Below are positions 7,017-11,208 of a stretch of DNA of 11,208 nt, in pieces. The position numbers were made by a program, and so were the translations under genes. Below the pieces are notes generated by a model. That model had not been told where the DNA came from and did no database searches. It worked only from the letters and a program-made list of their open reading frames with translations. Each line of letters begins with the position of its first letter. Position 1 is the stretch's first letter. Source of the stretch: Candidatus Peregrinibacteria bacterium (GTDB lineage: Bacteria; Patescibacteriota; Gracilibacteria; UBA1369; UBA12463); assembly GCA_023245695.1 (NCBI GenBank), contig JAHFJT010000017.1, positions 807 through 12,014 of the forward strand, written 5' to 3'.

Positions 7017-7043
7017 CCGCAGGTATCTTAATGCAGTAAAAGC

Positions 7044-7943
7044 ATGAAAAAAATACACCTCTCCATCTCGCTCCTCGTTGTACTCGCAACGATCTTTCTC
7101 GTTGCCTGCACGATCCAGAAGCCAGATCGAGGCACAACACCTTCAAAAAAGCTCACGATCGTCACCACGATCTACCCCTTTACGGATCTCACCCAGAAAA
7201 TCGTCGGAGATAAGGCAGATGTAATTGGGATTATTCCCGGGGGTGTAGAGCCACACGACTACGAGCCGACCGCGCAGAATATTATTACCATCAAGGACGC
7301 AGATGTTTTTATTTATAACGGCATGACCGCAATTGAGCCGTGGCTTCCGAAGCTTCTGCCCTTTGTCCCGACCGTGACCAAGCTTGATGTGAGTAGCGGT
7401 ATCAAGACGTTCCCTGACAATCCTCACTACTGGCTCGACCCTGAGAACGACGAAAAGGCCGTGGATATGATCGTGGGTGTCCTCGTACAGAAGGATCGGC
7501 AGAATGCGAAGACGTACCAACAGAATGGAGAAACGATAAAGTCTCAGCTCAAAAAAATCGACCAAGCGTACGCGACACAGCTCACAACCTGCGAAATCCG
7601 AGACGTGATTGTCTCGCACGACGCCTACTCGTATATGGCCAATAAATATCATTTCCAGACCCATCCGATCGCCGGACTCTCGCCAGACGCCGAGCCAGAT
7701 GCGAAGACCATTGCTGAGCTGATTTCATTCGTGCGCGAAAATAAAATTCCTTATATACTATTTGAGACGCTAGCTTCTCCAAAAATTGCGAACACAATTT
7801 CGGGTGAAACGGGGGCCACGAGCCTTGTCTTGAACCCAATTGAAGGGCTGACAGATGAGGATATCAAGAATCACCAGGACATATTCAGCATCATGACATC
7901 CAATCTCAGCGTCTTGAAAAAGGCGATGAAGTGCACTCCGTAA
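7044..7943 (+). CDS. znuA: Zinc ABC transporter, substrate-binding lipoprotein
   Basis: Binds zinc outside the membrane and delivers it to the ZnuB permease. The 299-residue product has a lipoprotein signal: a MKK start, hydrophobic region and lipobox LVAC with Cys22 for lipid attachment. Cluster A-I metal-binding features follow: His71 in GGVEPHDYEPT, His128 in NPHYWLDPEN, His192 in VSHDAYSY and Glu241 in FETLASPK. A His in the third position is typical of zinc binders; manganese binders usually have Glu there. The His-rich loop seen in many ZnuA proteins is absent between about 95 and 128. Cys183 and Cys297 are the only cysteines after the lipobox and could form a disulfide, a possible client for the upstream DsbA-like protein. 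The gene is first in znuA-znuC-znuB and has its own promoter. Confidence 0.93.
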   Translation: MKKIHLSISLLVVLATIFLVACTIQKPDRGTTPSKKLTIVTTIYPFTDLTQKIVGDKADVIGIIPGGVEPHDYEPTAQNIITIKDADVFIYNGMTAIEPWLPKLLPFVPTVTKLDVSSGIKTFPDNPHYWLDPENDEKAVDMIVGVLVQKDRQNAKTYQQNGETIKSQLKKIDQAYATQLTTCEIRDVIVSHDAYSYMANKYHFQTHPIAGLSPDAEPDAKTIAELISFVRENKIPYILFETLASPKIANTISGETGATSLVLNPIEGLTDEDIKNHQDIFSIMTSNLSVLKKAMKCTP

Positions 7944-7977
7944 TTCACGTATAGAATTCACACATAAACCCCACATT

Positions 7978-8700
7978 ATGGCAGCCGTCCTCGCAAGACA
8001 TCTCTATTTTTCCTACGGACATGATCAGGTCATCAATAATCTCTCATTCGAAATTCGAAAAGGGGAGTATGTGGGGCTGATTGGTCAAAACGGCTCAGGG
8101 AAGTCCACGGTACTGAAGCTTCTTTTAGGGCTTCTCAAACCATCAAGGGGTATGATCGAACTTCTAGGTTCACCGATGAACAAATTTAAAAAATGGGACA
8201 AGATTGGGTATGTTCCGCAGCGTTCAGGAATTTTTGACAAGACCTTCCCCGCAACCGTAGAGGAGATCGTCGCCATGGGTATCGTGGGCCGGAAAAAGCT
8301 TTTTCATACGCTCGATGCGCAAGATCAGGATGATATTACCGAAGCCTTGGGAGAAGTGGATCTTCTTCCTCAGAGAAAAAAGCTGATTACTGAGCTTTCT
8401 GGAGGGCAACAGCAGCGCGTGCTGATCGCACGCGCCCTCGCCGGTAAGCCCGAAATTCTCTTCCTCGATGAACCCGTCGTGGGTATCGACACCGTCGTTC
8501 AGAGAAAGTTCTACGATCTCCTTCAGCACCTCAATAAAGATCTCGGACTCACAATGCTCCTCGTCTCGCACGACCTCGACATCGTCGCCCACGAGGCCGA
8601 CTACCTCATGCTCATGAGCGAAGGCGAGGTCTGCAAGTGCACCAAAGACATGATTACCAAAGACAAAAAACGCTTCACCTCATTTGGTCACCGACATTAA
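7978..8700 (+). CDS. znuC: Zinc ABC transporter, ATP-binding protein
   Basis: Hydrolyses ATP to drive zinc import through ZnuB, on the inner face of the membrane. The 240 residues carry every ABC motif: Walker A GQNGSGKST at 36-44, Q-loop Gln81, signature LSGGQQQRV at 140-148, Walker B EILFLDEP at 159-166 with the catalytic Glu165, and H-loop His198 in SHD. It is a single full-length nucleotide-binding domain, so two copies would pair. It starts 34 bases after the znuA stop and ends 35 bases before znuB. A family-level fit to the Mn/Zn uptake ATPases rests on the gene order with a cluster A-I binding protein and an ABC-3 permease. No Shine-Dalgarno sequence precedes the ATG. Confidence 0.94.
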   Translation: MAAVLARHLYFSYGHDQVINNLSFEIRKGEYVGLIGQNGSGKSTVLKLLLGLLKPSRGMIELLGSPMNKFKKWDKIGYVPQRSGIFDKTFPATVEEIVAMGIVGRKKLFHTLDAQDQDDITEALGEVDLLPQRKKLITELSGGQQQRVLIARALAGKPEILFLDEPVVGIDTVVQRKFYDLLQHLNKDLGLTMLLVSHDLDIVAHEADYLMLMSEGEVCKCTKDMITKDKKRFTSFGHRH

Positions 8701-8735
8701 AACCCCACCTGTACCACTCCGTACCGATCACAACT

Positions 8736-9542
8736 ATGACCCTTCAGATCTTCCAATACGACTTCATGATCCGTGCCTTTATCACTGGCACTATGATCGC
8801 GATCATCGCACCCCTCATAGGAAACTTCCTCGTCATCCGACGCTACTCTCTCTTCGCCGACTCCCTTGCACACGTCTCCTTTCTCAGCATAGCCATCGCA
8901 TTTGTCGCAGGAGTATCGCCAATCGGAGTGAGTGTCATTGGATCGGTCATCGCCGCCATCGCGCTAGAAAAACTTCGCATCTCGAAAAAAGTCAGCTCAG
9001 AAACCTCCCTCGCACTCTTTCTCGCAGGAAGTCTCGCACTCGCCACCATCATTCTTAGTTTCCAAAAAACCTCCGTGAACATCGGAAGTATTCTCTTTGG
9101 AAGCATCACAACGATTCCGATGACAGATCTTTTTATTATTTGTTCTTCGGCGCTCATCGGCATTCTCCTTATGACCGTGTTCTTCAAAGAATTCTTTATG
9201 ATCGCCTTCGATGAAGAGTACTCGCTCGTCAAAGGAATTCCCGTAGGGAAGTTGAACTATCTCTTGATGATTCTCGCCGCCATCACCATCTCCATCTCCA
9301 TTACCGTCATTGGGGTCTTACTCATCAGCGCCCTCATGGTTATTCCCGTCATCGCCGCCCATCAGTTCAGAAAAAGCTTCCGAATCTCGGTAGGAATCTC
9401 CATCGCCGTCGCTCTTGCATCGGTCTGGATTGGGCTTACCGTAGCCTTTTATGCCGACTTACCCGCAGGCGGAACGATCGTTCTCGTCGCCATCGCATTC
9501 TTCATGATCTCATCAGTCGCGAGAAGGTTTATACGCGAATAA
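8736..9542 (+). CDS. znuB: Zinc ABC transporter, membrane permease (ABC-3 family)
   Basis: Forms the membrane channel for zinc import with ZnuA and ZnuC. The 268-residue product is strongly hydrophobic, with about eight likely helices. ABC-3 family features include RRYSLFADSLAHVSFL (35-50), the SSETSLALFLAGSLALA region (87-103) and DEEYSLVKGIPVG (159-171), where the loop meets the ATPase. VIGVLLISALMVIPVIAA (191-208) is a typical late segment. The frame is open to an ATG at 8637 inside znuC, but the 33 added residues are polar and the family starts near the first helix, so I use 8736. A hairpin at 9571-9604 follows the stop after about 30 bases and could also end this transcript. Confidence 0.93.
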   Translation: MTLQIFQYDFMIRAFITGTMIAIIAPLIGNFLVIRRYSLFADSLAHVSFLSIAIAFVAGVSPIGVSVIGSVIAAIALEKLRISKKVSSETSLALFLAGSLALATIILSFQKTSVNIGSILFGSITTIPMTDLFIICSSALIGILLMTVFFKEFFMIAFDEEYSLVKGIPVGKLNYLLMILAAITISISITVIGVLLISALMVIPVIAAHQFRKSFRISVGISIAVALASVWIGLTVAFYADLPAGGTIVLVAIAFFMISSVARRFIRE

Positions 9543-9570
9543 ATATCGCCATCTACCTATTTCAGAGCAT

Positions 9571-9604
9571 AAAAAAAGAGGACGCTTGAGACAAGCAATC
9601 CTCC
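9571..9604 (-). terminator. Intrinsic terminator of the small basic gene, possibly bidirectional
   Basis: GAGGA (9578-9582) pairs with TCCTC (9599-9603), and inside it GCTTG (9584-9588) pairs with CAAGC (9592-9596) around a three-base loop. Small bulges separate the two stems. Seven A on the + strand (9571-9577) give a run of seven U after the hairpin when read on the - strand, the standard form for the gene at 9628-9723. On the + strand only CTTT follows, so termination of znuB would be weaker. Confidence 0.75.
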
Positions 9605-9627
9605 TTTAAAGAAAAACTAGAGAGAAA

Positions 9628-9723
9628 TTATTTTCTCTTAGCTGCTTTCTTTGCTACCTTCTTTCCTGGCTTTGCCTTCTTTACAGGCTTCTTAGCTGGA
9701 GCCTTCTTTTTTGCTGCTGCCAT
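9628..9723 (-). CDS. 31-residue Lys/Ala/Pro-rich histone H1-tail-like protein
   Basis: ATG at 9723-9721 opens a 31-residue frame ending in TAA (9630-9628). The product contains 14 Lys, 1 Arg, 9 Ala, 3 Pro, 2 Val and 1 Gly besides Met, and it starts MAAAKKKAPAKK. Such composition resembles the basic tails of eukaryotic histone H1 and bacterial HctA/AlgP-like proteins, which bind and compact DNA through charge alone. No folded domain is possible at this length. The assignment rests on the clean frame, a promoter-like pair upstream and a strong hairpin/U-run terminator downstream, all in the same direction. DNA compaction or a ribosome-associated role are both possible; I cannot tell which. Confidence 0.72.
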   Translation of the reverse strand: MAAAKKKAPAKKPVKKAKPGKKVAKKAAKRK

Positions 9724-9756
9724 AGTATGGTGAGGTTAAAATATACCGGCATCTAT

Positions 9757-9785
9757 AATGTACTAAAAACGGTGATGCGTGTAAA
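9757..9785 (-). promoter_or_regulatory. Possible promoter of the 31-residue basic protein gene
   Basis: On the - strand TTTACA (9785-9780) and TACATT (9762-9757) are separated by 17 bases, matching consensus at 5 of 6 and 4 of 6 positions. Transcription would start near 9750, leaving a leader of about 27 bases before the ATG at 9723. Other T/A-rich hexamers nearby are possible alternatives. Confidence 0.4.
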
Positions 9786-9910
9786 GAGAATTAGTAAAAA
9801 ATATATACTTTCTTCAAAAATAATTTTTCTAAAAGAAATTTTCTAGAAATATTTTCTCAAAAATAAAAACTTCTACATATTTTTCTCAAGAAGTGTGCAA
9901 CAATACGCCT
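9786..9910. other. Very AT-rich intergenic region upstream of rnhA
   Basis: This stretch is made mostly of A and T runs. It contains the palindrome TTTCTAGAAA (9840-9849) and an imperfect AT hairpin at about 9822-9840. It could serve as a promoter or upstream-element region for rnhA, but I cannot pick out a single convincing -35/-10 pair. I see no gene and no tRNA in it. Confidence 0.5.
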
Positions 9911-10354
9911 ATGGAAAAAATCAAAATGTATACTGACGGAAGTTGTCTTGGAAACCCAGGAGAAGGCGGTTGGGGAGCCATTATTCAGTATCACGATGGA
10001 AGTGAATATCAAGAACAAATCCTGCGCGGCGGGGAGCAACACACCACGAATAACCGTATGGAAATGACCGGAATTATTTCTGCACTCAACTGGATCAAGA
10101 AAAATATTATCAAAGACAACGAAGAGAAAAATTACCTCGTCGAAATCTTTTCAGACTCTCGTCTCATCATTGATACGATGACAAAACGCTGGAAGAAAAA
10201 AATGAACACCGATCTTTGGGCGATGATGGACGGCGCAAGACACGGACTGAATATCACCTGGAACTGGGTGAAGGGTCACTCCACTGATCGCATGAATCAG
10301 CGAGTCGACAAAATCGCCGTCGAAGAATCAACGAAACTTAAAAGGGGGAGGTAG
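9911..10354 (+). CDS. rnhA: Ribonuclease HI
   Basis: Cleaves the RNA strand of RNA-DNA hybrids, removing R-loops and primer RNA; cytosolic and metal dependent. The 147 residues match the E. coli-type length. The catalytic set is complete: Asp9 in MYTDGSCLGNPGEGGWG, Glu51 in NNRMEM, Asp82 in FSDSRLI, His123 in WVKGHS and Asp133 in NQRVDKIA. TTNNRME (45-51) and WNWVKGH (117-123) are family signatures. The frame is open back to 9893, but MEKIKMYTDGS is the usual start, so I use 9911. The gene stands alone, after the AT-rich region and before the HNH-like gene. It ends in TAG at 10352-10354, and the GGGTGGCGCCC sequence there (10354-10364) can fold weakly. Confidence 0.96.
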   Translation: MEKIKMYTDGSCLGNPGEGGWGAIIQYHDGSEYQEQILRGGEQHTTNNRMEMTGIISALNWIKKNIIKDNEEKNYLVEIFSDSRLIIDTMTKRWKKKMNTDLWAMMDGARHGLNITWNWVKGHSTDRMNQRVDKIAVEESTKLKRGR

Positions 10355-10391
10355 GGTGGCGCCCGGAGTCTTGGTTTTTTACGCTGCTTTG

Positions 10392-10411
10392 CTGTTAGGA
10401 ATTTCCAACAG
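10392..10411 (+). other. Hairpin between rnhA and the HNH-like gene
   Basis: CTGTT (10392-10396) pairs with AACAG (10407-10411), and the stem continues with GGA/TCC inside a one-base bulge. It is a compact hairpin of about eight pairs. Six T (10375-10380) lie before it, and only ATTCTTT follows, so terminator function for rnhA is uncertain. The rest of 10355-10573 shows no convincing gene or promoter. Confidence 0.35.
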
Positions 10412-10573
10412 ATTCTTTAGGGATGTACGGTGTTTTTGCTGCATATTTTCTTGCCTTTTTGGCTTCCTTCTGCAATAATAAGAGCTCCCACAGCCAGATA
10501 CTTCAACCCGTTTACTTTACTTCTCCAATAGGGAGCAACATAGGGAAATACTATTTCTTTTTGATGCTTTTTT

Positions 10574-11208
10574 ATGGAATATACAGACTGGTCCGATGCA
10601 CAGGTTTTATCCACGGCGGTTCGCTATGGCGAAGAAGCCCGGAACTGGAAAAACAAGTTTCTGGGTTTGTTGCCAGAGGTGGAGCGACGGAAGTTGTACC
10701 TGCAGAAGGGTTTTTCTTCGGTGTTCCATTTTGCGTTTGTGGTCGGTGGGGTGAGTGAGGAGCAGGTGTCACGCGTGCTCAATGTGTACCGCAAGTTCGC
10801 GACCACGCCCGTTTTGCAGAACTTGCTGACCAGTGGAGAGGTGAGTGTGAACAAGTTGGCGAAGATTGCTTCTATCGCTGAGCCAGAGAATGAGGAGTTT
10901 TTGGCCGACCAAGCACAGCTCGTTTCTACGCGTGCACTGGAGACCCTCGTCCGAGATGCAAAATCTGTTCACGTGAACAAGCCAGAACATATTTTGCAGT
11001 TGGCAGAAGATGTGCAAGGAGAGTTAGTCGAACTCCAATACAAAGGGATAGATATCAACGCTGAACTCAGGCTCTTCTTGCAACAAAGAAAAGCGCAGAT
11101 TGAGCAGGAAAAAGAAGCCATTGGCGAGAGCTGCCAAGAGACTGACTCGAGGTACGTGCCACAAGCCACCAAAGCTATTCTCCAAAAAGAGTACGGTACC
11201 AAGTGCTC
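10574..11208 (+). CDS. HNH endonuclease-like protein, 5' part, cut by window end
   Basis: The frame opens at ATG 10574, which follows an in-frame TGA at 10562, and stays open to the window end: 211 codons plus two bases. The N-terminal region is helical and charged. Features include VERRKLYLQKGFSSVFHFA (36-54), SEEQVSRVLNVYRKF (61-75), LLTSGEVSVNKLAKIASI (84-101) and a Gln/Glu/Lys-rich helix (about 167-183) that may be a coiled coil. The last visible residues, YVPQATKAILQKEYGTKC, look like the lead-in to a zinc-type HNH nuclease domain, as in CPR and DUF222-like HNH proteins, with Cys211 as the first likely zinc ligand. The nuclease core itself lies outside, so activity is inferred. The + strand is mostly G-rich here, unlike the + strand genes to the left. 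Confidence 0.85.
   Translation, partial: MEYTDWSDAQVLSTAVRYGEEARNWKNKFLGLLPEVERRKLYLQKGFSSVFHFAFVVGGVSEEQVSRVLNVYRKFATTPVLQNLLTSGEVSVNKLAKIASIAEPENEEFLADQAQLVSTRALETLVRDAKSVHVNKPEHILQLAEDVQGELVELQYKGIDINAELRLFLQQRKAQIEQEKEAIGESCQETDSRYVPQATKAILQKEYGTKC

Noticed and set aside
10417..10614. 65-codon - frame containing KVNGLKYLAVGALIIAEG
   Set aside because: Looks somewhat protein-like but overlaps the HNH-like start, lacks a start signal and terminator, and I recognise no family. Kept only as a note.
10607..10615. DnaA-box-like TTATCCACG
   Set aside because: One mismatch to TTATNCACA, single copy, and inside the coding region; no cluster supports an origin here.
10423..10758. 111-codon + frame with a hydrophobic start
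   Set aside because: Its second half overlaps the HNH-like gene in another frame, and no start signal or family match supports it.

Overview
The window looks like a bacterial chromosome segment of moderate GC, probably from a Candidate Phyla Radiation (Patescibacteria) lineage, with a Peregrinibacteria-like organism as the most likely guess. This placement is inference: compact genes, an archaeal-type PEP carboxylase, a CPR-style small unknown protein, almost no Shine-Dalgarno motifs, and no TGA among twelve stop codons. No tRNA, rRNA, CRISPR array, insertion sequence or phage gene was seen.

Layout. 1-201: C-terminal tail of an MFS transporter (+). 202-417: convergent intergenic region packed with a short repeat (core TGTATATC), which recurs inverted at 6931-6969. 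418-1578: metK, S-adenosylmethionine synthetase (-), with a good promoter. 1755-4894: a + strand run of a membrane-anchored DsbA-like thiol oxidoreductase, a CcdA-like membrane thiol carrier and an archaeal-type PEP carboxylase, the last two overlapping by one base. 4895-5576: an AT-rich stretch with one unrecognised basic 136-residue protein. 5577-6902: a fold-type I PLP aminotransferase. 7044-9542: a zinc-type ABC uptake operon, znuA-znuC-znuB, with a promoter whose -10 box lies in a CTATTG/CAATAG palindrome, a probable metal-regulator operator. 9628-9723: a 31-residue Lys/Ala/Pro-rich histone-H1-tail-like protein (-) with its own promoter and terminator. 9911-10354: ribonuclease HI (+). 10574-11208: the 5' part of an HNH-endonuclease-like gene running off the window.

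How the genes fit together. The DsbA/CcdA-like pair suggests thiol-disulfide chemistry outside the membrane; the zinc-binding lipoprotein has two cysteines that could be a client. PEP carboxylase makes oxaloacetate, and the nearby aminotransferase could turn it into aspartate if it has that specificity. MetK supplies the methyl donor. The Znu operon imports zinc. Base composition changes near the right end: + strand samples are usually C-rich or balanced up to the end of znuB, and mostly G-rich in the HNH-like gene, although that gene is also on the + strand. This could mean a replication-strand switch or a recently acquired gene.
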